A DNA stretch of 64,000 nt from positions 31,862,607-31,926,606 of the forward strand of contig CM055102.1 of the NCBI GenBank assembly GCA_029204225.1, in the 5' to 3' direction. Each line of letters starts with the position of its first letter. Position 1 is the stretch's first letter. The stretch comes from Diphasiastrum complanatum (lineage: Eukaryota; Streptophyta; Lycopodiopsida; Lycopodiales; Lycopodiaceae). A model generated the notes under the pieces. That model was not told where the DNA came from, did not search any database, and was given only the letters and a program-made list of their open reading frames with translations. The position numbers and the translations under genes are program-made. Shown here one piece after another: positions 1 to 9,173 of this stretch.

Positions 1-298
1 CTCCTTTGCAATGACTTGCTCCCTCATGAAATTTTGGCATATCACTTCAATATGACATGAAGAATCACATAGAATGTAAATGAGATGATTCTTCCATGCT
101 ATCAATTTTGAACTCTCTGAAAAAAATATAGGAAACAAACAATAAATTTGAGTGATCAACATTTGCTTGCATGTCTCCTCCTTTTGTGTCCATCCACCAT
201 GAAACTCCATGAATGAGCATCCATCTTCATCTTGCTTCAAGAAACCATCAAGCCTTGGAAATCCATGAGTAAGTGAGTTCATCCACGATACTAAAGCA
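1..298. other. Unassigned flank of a copia fragment
   Basis: No gene was recognised. This is the minus-strand downstream side of the integrase fragment that follows. The reading there no longer resembles a copia reverse transcriptase, so the element was broken near position 375 and joined to unrelated DNA. I see no LTR, PPT or RNA gene here. Confidence 0.4.
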
Positions 299-1291
299 TC
301 ACCACATGACTCCATAAACCAAGCAAGTTTTACTAGTCACTTGCATAGCATCATATACACAAGAAGATCCTCCAAAAGGTGTTCCATTCTTCATAAGAGC
401 TTGATACTCAAGATCCATTGCTTGGATCCACTCCTCTTTCTTCCTTGCTTCATCTACACTTGTAGGTTCATCAAAAGAGGTTAGGAAAGCAACATAATTT
501 TCAGAAACTACTTGCTTATCCTTTTCATCATATGTGAGCCTTGAAGGTACTTGTCTTTCCCTTGATGTTCTCCTTGGATTTTGACTTGATGAAGGCCCAT
601 CATTATCACCATTTAAAATAGGATACTTTACATCAACATCAAGAATATCAGATCCATCCACATCATCATCAATAGTACTTGAAGACACTTTTGAAAAGTT
701 TCCCTCATAAAAAATGACATCTCTACCAGCAATCACTTTGTTAGTAGTAGGAACGTAAACCTTGTAGGCTTTACTCACCTCACTATATCCAACAAAAATA
801 CCTTTCCTTGAAGATGGATCCTCCTTGGTCCTATCATCAAGAGTAATGTTGAGATAGCATGTGCATCCAAAGGTTCTTAGAAAGTTGACACTCGGCCTCC
901 TCTTGAATAGCATCTCAAAAGGTGTCCTTCCATCCAAAATAGCACTTGGCCACCTATTGCACAAGAAATTGGCACACAACAAAGCTTGATCCCAAAATGG
1001 TTTGTCAAGATTAGCACTTAACCTCATAGCTTTAGCACTTTCACATAAAGTTCTATTCTTCCTTTCAGCCACTCCATTTTGTTGTGGGGTCCTTGATGTT
1101 GTATACTCCCTCTTGATCCCATGCTCATCATAAAAGGCCTTGAACTTGTTAGATATGTACTCACCACCATTGTCGCCTCTCAAGCACTTGATCTTTGTGG
1201 AGAATTGGTTCTCCCTTGCATTCTTGAACTTGACAAAGACATCATACACTTCATCCTTGCTCTTTAGTAGATATAGGTAGGAGGAATGCAT
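299..1291 (-). pseudogene. Ty1/copia integrase to RT-linker fragment
   Basis: Open frame of 330 codons on the minus strand. It starts inside the integrase core at the YLLKSKDEVYDVF segment, so the first catalytic Asp is lost. It keeps [13 protein letters not shown] (second Asp) and QQNGVAERKNR (catalytic Glu). It then carries the conserved integrase C-terminal part (FGCTCYLNI, SKAYKVY, RDVIFYEGNF) and the linker into reverse transcriptase (EARKKEEWIQAMDLEYQALMKN). After that the frame runs into unrelated residues (GTPFGGSSCVYD) instead of RT. Gag, protease, RT and RNase H are absent. It is closest in this window to the plus-strand fragment at 46.8 kb, which suggests one family. It is clearly a retrotransposon fragment; it is only a frame left open, not a host gene. 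Confidence 0.85.
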
Positions 1292-1299
1292 GAAGAGCT

Positions 1300-1714
1300 A
1301 TGACCTATTTATAGTTGACCTGCATGGGGATTGCATGGGCTCATGCAAAGGATCCTACTCTCTATATATTGAGGTAGTGATTATTTCGTGGAAGACTTTG
1401 GTCTAGGTTACCAGTTGAGCTCTTCTCCTCTTGCTCACATAGTTAGAATTAAAGTAGAATCACTGTGCTACTGTACTGTAGGTTATATCAGTGGATAAGG
1501 ATCAGTTGGCCTCACCACAAGGCAAGTCGACGGGACACACGTCCTGCCAACGGCAACTTGGGTAATGCATGGGTTGCCTGAGTGAACAACTATATGTATA
1601 GTGTAATTTTATTTTGAGAAATACAGTTGCTATGTGATCTTGCAGTGGAGAGTGTTTTATGTCTATGTTACTGTGTAGCATGATCTGTGTTCCTGTGCAA
1701 AGCAAATTCTAAGT
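1300..1714 (+). mobile_element. Probable LTR 3' part ahead of a PBS
   Basis: This stretch directly precedes a canonical plant primer-binding site at 1715-1726, which is where the end of a 5' LTR would be. The last bases before the PBS (AGCAAATTCTAAGT) do not give a clean CA end, and I did not find the partner LTR or the TG start. Assignment rests on the PBS alone, and the left limit is arbitrary. Confidence 0.4.
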
Positions 1715-1726
1715 TGGTATCAGAGC
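1715..1726 (+). other. Primer-binding site (initiator tRNA-Met)
   Basis: TGGTATCAGAGC, followed by C, matches the 3' end of plant initiator tRNA-Met. This is the usual minus-strand primer of plant Ty1/copia and many Ty3/gypsy elements. It defines the orientation (plus) and the start of the internal region of a retrotransposon whose coding part is not recognisable downstream. Confidence 0.75.
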
Positions 1727-2302
1727 CGTACAGGGCGTGTACACAGTACAGCATCGCCGTCGAAGAGAGCTTCAGGAGAATAGAAGTCTTCTGAGTGTTC
1801 GGGGTTTACGGCGGGCTGAAGACGGAAAGAAAAGTCACTATTTAGACAGTCGTTAGGCATAAAGGGATTTGCAGAGGAGCTGCAAAGAGCAATGATAGTG
1901 GCCATAACAATTGATAGGGCAAGATTTGGTGAAAAAGTGAGAAAATTGTGAATTTCTCAACTTCGGTGGGGTTTTGAAGCTTTCTCTGCAAAGTTGAACC
2001 GTGTGTGGTGAAATCCTTACCAAATCGTATGCCATCAGTCCCATCAGATTGGTAGGACTAGGGCGACCTCAGGGAGGTTGAATTTGTAAGAAAAAAAACT
2101 CAGAGTAAAGCTGAGAATTGCTTGGAAAAGAGCTGAAGAAGAGTTTTTTGGTAAAAATCAGAAAACTGTTGGAAAAACCAGTTGTTCTCAGTCGTTCCAA
2201 GGCCAAATACAGATCTGAAAAGTTCTCCTAGGGCGCAGCTAGCTACAGATTCAGATTGGATCGAAAATGCTCTAGAATCATGCAAGAATAAGGTGATTTG
2301 GC
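1727..2302. other. Leader-like stretch without recognised gene
   Basis: About 575 bases between the PBS and the first exon-like ORF. Only short, unconvincing ORFs occur on either strand. By position it would be an untranslated retrotransposon leader. Confidence 0.35.
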
Positions 2303-2570
2303 TTGAAAAGAAGCAAGAAATCAAGAAAGAGGATGAGAGGTCATGGAGGCCGTGAGGACTGGTCGCGCGCTTCAAACACAGTCGTCCAAGTAATCAAGGA
2401 CGAGATTCATGAGCTGGAGAAGCGCCTGGTTGAGCTGCGGACACAGACTCCTCCCAATGAAGAGGAGATAAAAGAAGTGGCTCATTTTGACTAGGCGCAT
2501 GTTAAAAACAGTTGAAGTTCAAACGGATGCCCAATCCCTCAGAAGGGAGGTTGCAGAGGAGGAGGTGAAG
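2303..2570 (+). pseudogene. Charged coiled-coil exon remnant
   Basis: A 63-codon frame rich in Lys, Arg and Glu (EIHELEKRLVELRTQTPP) stops at 2494. Similar charged sequence continues in another frame (LKTVEVQTDAQSLRREVAEEE) to a possible donor, GTGAAG, near 2568. I read it as a coiled-coil exon with one frameshift. It is on the same strand as the zinc-finger-like exon at 3.06-3.41 kb and is separated from it by an intron-like stretch full of TTTGGTAC motifs, so both may come from one former gene. The product is not recognised. Confidence 0.35.
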
Positions 2571-3056
2571 TTTTTGGTAGTCTTCCTTTTTCTGTTTGGC
2601 ACTTTTCATTCTTTTGAAGTTTATGAATTCGTTGTGGTCATTATAATGAAAGCTTTGGAGCTTTTAATGATTTTCATATTGTTTGTTTGGTAGTTTTATG
2701 GCGTTTTTTATAATTTTGGATTATACTTTTATGGTGTTTTTGGAACTTTTATAGTGTGTTGATTTTGGTACCCTAGATTTATACTTTTGTGGTGTTTTTA
2801 GTACTTTTGGTACTTCTGGATTCACTTTTCAATACTGTTCGACATTTTCTATGCAATTTTTGGTACTTTTAAGATCCTGTTTGGTACTTTTGGATTTGTT
2901 TTTTAAGCATTGGCACTTTTATGTTTTGTTTGGTAGTTTTTTGAAAATGCTTGATAGTTTTGAAGCTATTGTATAGTATATACAATGTTGGCTATTGTTT
3001 GATACTGTTGTTTATTGTTTGGTGCTATTTTGTAATAATTCAGATTTTCATTACAG

Positions 3057-3406
3057 AGGGAATACGAAAAGCTGGAGTCAGATTGGAAGGATGCTCAAGG
3101 GCACATTGATTTTGTGAACCTCATGCAAGAGAGGATCAGCCGGGGGCACAGATTCACTTTGTTTCTGAGACCCCACGTGGTGGGTGGGGCAGACTATATC
3201 CATGCCTTCGCGTTTTGCGTTGCATGTGGCAAGTCTTTGGACTCCACCTTTCTTCTTGGATCATTCATGTTTGCCTGCAGGCATTCTTACCATCCGTTAT
3301 GTTTTGTTGTGACCATAAGCACCAAAGACTTATGTGTGAAACCAGGGTGCAGCGAGAAGATCCCCGAGGAGGCCAGGGCTTGGGCTCACAAGTGGCTTGG
3401 AAAGAG
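3057..3406 (+). pseudogene. Zinc-finger-like exon (Cys/His cluster)
   Basis: The exon reads REYEKLESDWKDAQGHIDF and ends at a good donor (AAAGAGTAAGT, about 3405). It contains a Cys/His cluster: CVACGK, then FACRHSYHPLC, then CVKPGCSEK. The C-x2-C ... C-x-H-x3-H-x2-C ... C-x4-C spacing resembles RING or PHD-type zinc ligands. A charged helix (EEARAWAHKWLGK) follows. The upstream acceptor is the CAG in TCATTACAG at about 3055. I do not recognise the family. The exon itself is open, but neighbouring exons on the same strand carry stops, so the gene is probably broken. Confidence 0.45.
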
Positions 3407-4450
3407 TAAGTTTCTTTTGGTGCTGATTGCTTTGGTACTCTTGGAGTATCCCAACAACAGTATTTGTTACTCTGGAGAACCCTAGATTTATACTTATAAC
3501 ACGTTTTTGAGTCTTTTCATGTTTCAGAGTACCAGCTTTGGTTCTCTATTCTTCAATTTTGGTATGATAGACAATCTTTAGTTTTAAACTGATTGGTCCT
3601 ACTTTAGCAATAATTGGTTTTAGAAGTCTTAACCAATCAGTAGAAACTATTGATCTTTATTTATACATCGATCATGTGAGTTCTTGGGTACTATGTTAGA
3701 GCATATTGAAAGTACATATCGGGACTTTTGGTTCTTCCCTTATTTTGAGAGGTCAGATCTAACATATTTGGAACTATTTTGCTTCAAATTTGGTAGTATT
3801 GTATATGTGCATGAATCCCATTTTGATACTTTTGGCACTGTTTTTTTTTACACTATTGAGTTGAACATGTGTGTTTATTAGCACAATTTGTGTGTCTTTT
3901 ACTCCCATGTTTGGGATATACAGAAATTCAATAGAAATTATTAATTCAGCAATGTTAGTTTGTGTGCAAGTTGTTTGAGAAAGAGAAAGAGAGAGAGTTT
4001 TTGGTGGAGTTAAAGATAGTCAACATTCCCAATTCTAGGAAGGGGTGTAGCCATTGTTTTATCCATGTTGAAGACATGGTATCATAAACGGTTCTTTGTT
4101 GGACTTGAAACATCCACAAGGAAGGCCATGCTGATGGGAGGGAGCATTGTGGTGACATTCTGGAATAGGATACAACCATATGATTCGGGAATTTTGACTA
4201 ACACTCTCCATGATTTCTTTCTATCTCTTTCATTCTTGTTGGGTTCTTGGTACTTTTGGTTCTCCTGGAGTACCAAAGTTTTGTGGGTTGTTGGTACTTT
4301 TTTGTTCGTGGTACTTAAGGATTTTTTTGTTCTTGGTTCTAGTATTTTTTGTGTTCGAGGTACTTATTTGTTCTATTGAAGTACCAAGATTGGTACTATT
4401 GGTTGTTGTCTTAGTCAATCTCGAAAAAGACTTACCAAAATTGAGCTGAA
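3407..4450 (+). other. Intron-like stretch with TTTGGTAC motifs
   Basis: About 1 kb between two exon-like stretches, T-rich on the plus strand, with many scattered copies of TTTGGTAC or TTGGTACTT (for example near 4247, 4292 and 4356). A short plus-strand reading near 4065-4200 (TWYHKRFFVGLETSTRKAM) may be another exon, but I cannot support it. Confidence 0.35.
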
Positions 4451-5120
4451 ATCTGTCATTTTCCTTCTCTGACCTCGCATAATTAGGTATAGATAGCCCT
4501 ATGCCGACTAAGAGCCCCCCTGTGGACAGTTTCTTGCATGGAGACCAGCAACTGAACAAGGACCCAGACGTGGATTCAATGATAAATGAAGTATTAGAAA
4601 AACTTTCAAAGCTCAAGAATGATATAGACTACTCCGCAGTAGAGCAGCCCCACCATCAGACAACAAAGGGCAAAACAGGCAAGGCAAAAATTACTATTGA
4701 CATAGACGAGCTGGATGAAGATATGGAGGAAGAGCGGGACCAGCAGGAGCATCAAGAGTAGGACCAACATAAAGACCATGCACAGTAAGACCAACAAACC
4801 AGCAAGAGCAACAGCAAGACCAAGAGCAAAAAGTTCAGGCACAACAGTTTCATACAGCACAGGACCGACAAGAGAAAGAGCAGGAGGATGTGTATGTGGA
4901 TGTGGAAAATGAAGACGCATGTGATGAAGTTGAAGGACTCCAAAAAGGAAAAACAATAGGGGAGGAAGCCATGCCTGAGAAGAGTGAAACTTCGCACACT
5001 TCTGAACTTGAGACAGGTGAAGATTTGTGTGATGATACTCTGTTATCAGAATTATATCCCGTTAAAAAGATAAAGCGCTCCAGACCATATAACATTAAAA
5101 CTCGTGCAAGCAAGATGTAA
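4451..5120 (+). pseudogene. Acidic, Gln-rich C-terminal exon
   Basis: A first frame (4501-4761) begins MPTKSPPVDSFLHGD and becomes acidic (ITIDIDELDEDMEEE) and Gln/Glu-rich before a stop. A second frame (4890-5120) continues acidic (VYVDVENEDACDEVEG) and ends with a basic cluster, VKKIKRSRPY, which looks like a nuclear localisation signal, just before the stop at 5118-5120. Between them a Gln-rich CAR repeat is interrupted by stops at 4759 and near 4788. This looks like the acidic C-terminus of a nuclear protein disrupted by short indels in a repeat. No family is recognised. Confidence 0.4.
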
Positions 5121-5379
5121 TGCGTGCACCCTCTATTGCACTAAAAGTAGAATAATGTTACCTATCGTGTTATAAAGTGTGACCAAATTCACCGAGTGAT
5201 CAGTGTCATCGCTATCTAATATGTTAAGAAGACACTTGTTATTATTAAAAGGGAAACAAGACATTTCTTTTTTCTATTGCACAATGTGAATCTCATTATC
5301 TCATTATGGTGATGTCATTTATTGTTCTTATGTGTTTGTACCACATGCCCCGTGGTGGATAAAAGACGAGAATCCAATG

Positions 5380-5694
5380 ACGACCAAGGCCCCTAGCGCT
5401 GATGACATTTCAGCTAGGGCCAGTAGGTTGGTCATCCTCGATATAAACAGGGTGTTGTTAAACACTTACTGAACATTTCCAGATGGCCCTTTTGTAAATT
5501 GCTTCAAAAGAAATATAATCCGAGTGCACGAACACTGCTACTATTTTCTGAGGCCCGGGTCTAAGATGTTTTTGAAAAAACTAGCCGAAGCGGGAGTGCA
5601 AATCATTATATGGATAGCATGAGATATTCAAAGGTCATAAAAATATTGCGTACCTGCTTCCATGAAGAAATACAACAAAGAATTTTCAAAGGTA
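5380..5694 (+). pseudogene. FCP1-type (NLI-IF) phosphatase domain exon
   Basis: Plus-strand reading SRLVILDINRVLLNTY, then FVNCFKRNIIRVHEH, then YYFLRPGSKMFLKKLAEAG and VQIIIW, followed one base out of frame by MRYSKVIKILRTCFHEE. This is the order of the FCP1/SCP homology domain (HAD superfamily). It has the DxDx(T/V) nucleophile region, here degenerate as LDINRVLL, then RPG...FL..L and the IIW(TS) strand. In the family these enzymes remove phosphates from the RNA polymerase II C-terminal domain or similar targets. There is one in-frame TGA after LLNTY and one frameshift after IIIW. A possible donor follows at AAAG|GTAGC (about 5693). A further exon follows at 6.08 kb. Non-functional as read. 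Confidence 0.6.
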
Positions 5695-6082
5695 GCTCAG
5701 CATTTTACACATTAACATTTGTGATCATGTTGTCATCTCAGGATTATTAAAGCATATGACCTCAATTAACTAACAACAATGTATTCAGCAATACCCGCAA
5801 AATAAATTATCAATACTTTTGGGGGTTTCTACTAGTTATTTCGTGTTGTTATTACCAATTGTCTAAATTTTGGTACATTTTGGTACTATTTTAGCACCAA
5901 GCTGAAACTGTTTCAAACTATTTTGGATATCAATTCTTAATGTTTGGTACTATTGCCTCTATTTTGGTACTATGTACTAATATTTGGTACTATGTACCGA
6001 TGTTTGGTACTGTTTATATGCTCTTTCAAAATCGTGAGGGTAGTTTTTGGTAATGTCTAATATTTACCTTTTGTTTCTGCAA

Positions 6083-6172
6083 ATATTTTTGCCCAAAATA
6101 AGTGTGAAGTCTGGCATGAAGACTTCAAGGAAATTCCTTACGTCAGCAAGGATAAACTGGGAGTGCAAGTAG
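6083..6172 (+). pseudogene. Downstream exon of the FCP1-like pseudogene
   Basis: Reads QNKCEVWHEDFKEIPYVSKD, then KLGVQV. In FCP1-like proteins a segment of the type ...C..VWHEDFK..PYV.K.L follows the core strand, so this fits the exon at 5.38-5.69 kb on the same strand, about 390 bp upstream. The acceptor region (TTTCTGCAAATA) is degenerate. Both flanking introns carry TTTGGTAC repeats. Confidence 0.5.
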
Positions 6173-6479
6173 TACCTGTTTTTCAAATACAAAAGACAAT
6201 TTCAGTCAATACCAAAAGCACTATGATTGAGACTCCGATAGTACCAAAAATTGTAGCCTGTTCTTATAAATAAAAAAATCAGAATACTGATAGATAAGTG
6301 ATCCAAAGTACCAAATTAGTACTCATCAGTTTCAAAACTAGTACTATGAAAGTACCAAATGAATCAACATAAGACACAAAGGTTACTTGCATCCTGATTT
6401 CAGGCATTAAGCAAGTCCTCTTGATCGCTGTCATCTTTGTACGGCATGTTGTTGTATATGTTCTCATACACATCGGTGG

Positions 6480-6750
6480 ATAATCTTTATGGAAAACCGG
6501 ATTGCTCTCACCAGTGTGAATAGATCATTACCGGCTGTGTCTGGTCTAGAAGGTTGTATGTATTTATCAGGCCTTCAACTTGGCCATAGTATAGGCCTTC
6601 AACTACTTTCCCTCTTCTAACAATTTTGTTTTGCCATGCATCCTTCTGTGTTGTCATTGTCTGGTACATCGTCTTGATGCATTTAAGAAGGTAGAAATCC
6701 TCTCCTCTCTTTGTTGCTTTGACCGCAAAATTGTCCTAGCGGATAGCAAG
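6480..6750 (-). pseudogene. Unrecognised coding remnant, minus strand
   Basis: One minus-strand frame reads GEDFYLLKCIKTMYQTMTTQ, then AWQNKIVRRGKVVEGLYYGQ and LLDQTQPVMIYSHW. It has protein-like composition and no stop over about 65 codons, and it differs from the longest raw ORFs at the locus. I have a weak impression of a plant or transposon-encoded domain of the form YYLLKC...G.VV.G.YY...YSH, but I cannot name the family. It has no start codon and broken flanks. Confidence 0.25.
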
Positions 6751-7299
6751 TCACACAAACTATCAGGGTTCCCCTCATACATGGGCAGGTTGGTGTCATT
6801 ATGCATTGGCATGGATCCATAAGCACCATCATTATCTCCAGCGTCATCGTCATCGTCGCTGCTAGCTGCTTTTGACTCTGGCAATGGCTAGATAAACAAA
6901 TATTTCCACTCTTCCACGTGCTATATGTTCCTGCATCTTCTCCATTGCCCTGCAATACATGAATCGTAAAAACATGACAATGTGCGACATCGTAGTGAGC
7001 ACGGACTATCCTGGGAATATCCGTCAACACAATGGAATGAGCATGAGCCTGTGATGCATTGACAATTCCATTTCACATCACGTTGCACCTCATCCTTGCT
7101 GACCAACCAGAAAACCCTGTAGGGTCAAAGATCCCGCCTAGTATAGCCCTCCCGCCTGTCAACAAGGGTTAGGTCATTGGATATGTGTCTAACTATGAAT
7201 AGATGCTACTTTTAGTTTGTTCTCTACTTTTTCTCTAACTCTACCACCACTAACACTACACACCCCTAACTCTACTCCACTAAACTAACCTTTATCTTG

Positions 7300-7395
7300 A
7301 TTTTTGGTGAAAGAGAAGAGAAGAATAGAAGAGATTGAGAGGAGAAGCGAGAAAGAGAGAGATAGAGAGTGAGAGTGAGAGTGAAAGGGGAGGTT
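7300..7395. repeat. GA-rich microsatellite-like tract
   Basis: A purine stretch of imperfect AGAG, GAGAGT and AGAGTGAGAGTG units, nearly free of pyrimidines on the plus strand. The surrounding 6.9-7.8 kb has no gene I can support. A TTTTATAAATGGGG motif near 7590 could be a TATA box of a decayed LTR, but this is speculative. Confidence 0.6.
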
Positions 7396-7817
7396 AGCTC
7401 AAATGCTCATTTTACTTGCTAAAGGAGAAACATCAACCATGGAAACCAAGAAAGCATAAACCTGAAAGCAAATAGAAAGCAACAATAGCAATAGCAAGCA
7501 TTTAATAGCAAATGAGGATGCTTCTCTTCCAAAAATGGTAGAGCTTCCTCCTTCTCATTAAGCATGCAAAATAGAGTACATGAGGTGCCTTTTTATAAAT
7601 GGGGAAGGCCCTTGCCCCAAAATACTATTGGCTAATATGTACAATAATCCTATCCATTCATCTTGGACCCAACTTGATCCAAAGGTTTAAAAAAAGTACA
7701 TTGGATTTCACATGATTCATGTGAGTCTCCATTTGGACCCAACTCTAAAATAATAGACTTCTAAGTTTAAAATGACTTTGGGCCTCAGGTTTTATTTTAA
7801 TTACAAAGGGGCCCAAG

Positions 7818-8540
7818 TGTTGATTTCACACGTGTGGATTGTCCACAACATGTACTTGTGATCTCCTAAGGTGTGTAGATGCACCAAGATCAAGACTAGA
7901 TTGAGATTCAAGATCAATCTTAGATCCTATGGCAAAAACACATCACTACATGCATTCAATCACTTCCAACTCTTACTCACACATGTGGGAAGTATTCGAA
8001 AAATAATCTAAGTAGAAACAAGCTGCTCTCCTCGGGTAGAGAGAGAAAAAGCATCATGAGCTCTCAAGTAGAGAGAGAAAGCTAGAAATCCAATAACACT
8101 CAAAATCCATATGATCACCAAATCAATTAGCTTCAAAATGAGGAGTACAATGATACTAGTAGATCCACGAGCTACCACTATGCTTAACTATGATTGGACC
8201 GTACTTGTCACCTCTTAATCTTATTGGACCATTGATCCATGCACCTCTTAATTCTATTGGACTATATTCAAGCACGCCTCAAATTCCTATTGGACCTCAC
8301 ATGGTTCCACCTCTAGATCCTATTGGACCTCTTAGAATTCATCAAACAAAAGCATTACACTTGTCTACACTCTAATTGGCATGAGTTTAGCCTCTTACTC
8401 TATTTTGGCTCAATAGTGGAAATGCATAATTTGCCATCTATGCCAAATTTGTTCCTATCAACATCCTACACCTAGATGCTTGATGTAAAAAACATGAGAC
8501 CCCTATATCTAACATAGATAATCTTTTTCAATTCTTCGCA
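7818..8540 (-). repeat. Copia-A 3' LTR
   Basis: 723-bp LTR. On the plus strand it begins TGTTGATTTCACACGTG and ends CTTCGCA. It matches 13259-13984 closely. On the minus strand it follows the purine tract TTTTTTAGGAGGAG. It contains repeated ATTGGACC units (8190-8330) that create spurious repetitive ORFs. Confidence 0.92.
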
Positions 8541-8556
8541 CTCCTCCTAAAAAATT
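8541..8556 (-). other. Copia-A polypurine tract
   Basis: On the minus strand TTTTTTAGGAGGAG directly precedes the TG of the 3' LTR, the standard site for plus-strand priming. It lies just after the RNase H stop. Confidence 0.8.
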
Positions 8557-8558
8557 AT

Positions 8559-9173
8559 CTATGAAGATTTGAGCATTGATCTTGATATAACTCCAAGATT
8601 ATATCTATGCTTGATGAAAGCACTTTTGCTCAAAGGCTTGGTGAGTAAATCAGCAATATAAGAGGATGAGTTGACATGCTCCAAATAGATTTCTCCTCCA
8701 ATAAGCTTTTCTCTCACAAAATGGTGTGCCACTTCTATGTGCTTGCTTCTTGCATGAAATATGGGATTATTGGCAAGAGCTTGGGCCGAGATGTTATCAC
8801 ACTTGATCATTGGTAGATCATCTTCCTTGATGCACTTTAGCTCCATTAATAACCTCTTGATCCAAAGCACCTCTTTGGTAGTTGTAGTGAGTGCTTTGTA
8901 CTCGGCCTCACATGAAGAGAGAGATATAGTATCTTGCTTTTTGGAAAGCCAAGTTATTAGATTGCCTCCAAGAAAGATAGTGTATGCACTAATAGACTTT
9001 TGATCTATCTTGTCACTTGCAAAGTCCGAATCCGAGTAGCCAACAGTGGATAGATCTTCACTTTTATAGAGTAGACCATAATCACAAGATGAAGATACAT
9101 ATCCTAGAATCCTCTTGGCCATCTTCCAATGATGGATCTTAGGATCTTGTATAAATTGGCTCAATTTGTGCAC
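8559..9173 (-). pseudogene. Copia-A RNase H domain
   Basis: 204-codon minus-strand frame with the copia RNase H signature. It runs YSDSDFASDKIDQKSISAY (first Asp), TWLSKKQDTISLSSCEAEYK (catalytic Glu), and KCDNISAQALANNP, then ARSKHIEVAHHFVRE (Asp and His region), ending in ADLLTKPLSK. It continues the RT frame upstream after a single frameshift around 9161-9173, where HKLSQF replaces the usual continuation of ITRPDLSF. It degrades the RNA of the RNA-DNA hybrid in the intact element. The domain itself looks complete. Confidence 0.9.

Noticed and set aside
4606-4956. Leu-rich minus-strand ORF resembling a membrane protein
   Set aside because: It is the complement of the acidic, Gln-rich exon (CAR/GAR repeats read as Leu codons).
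8190-8375. Pro/Gly-rich repetitive ORF (IGP blocks), also at 13,624
   Set aside because: Lies inside the Copia-A LTRs and arises from the ATTGGACC repeats.
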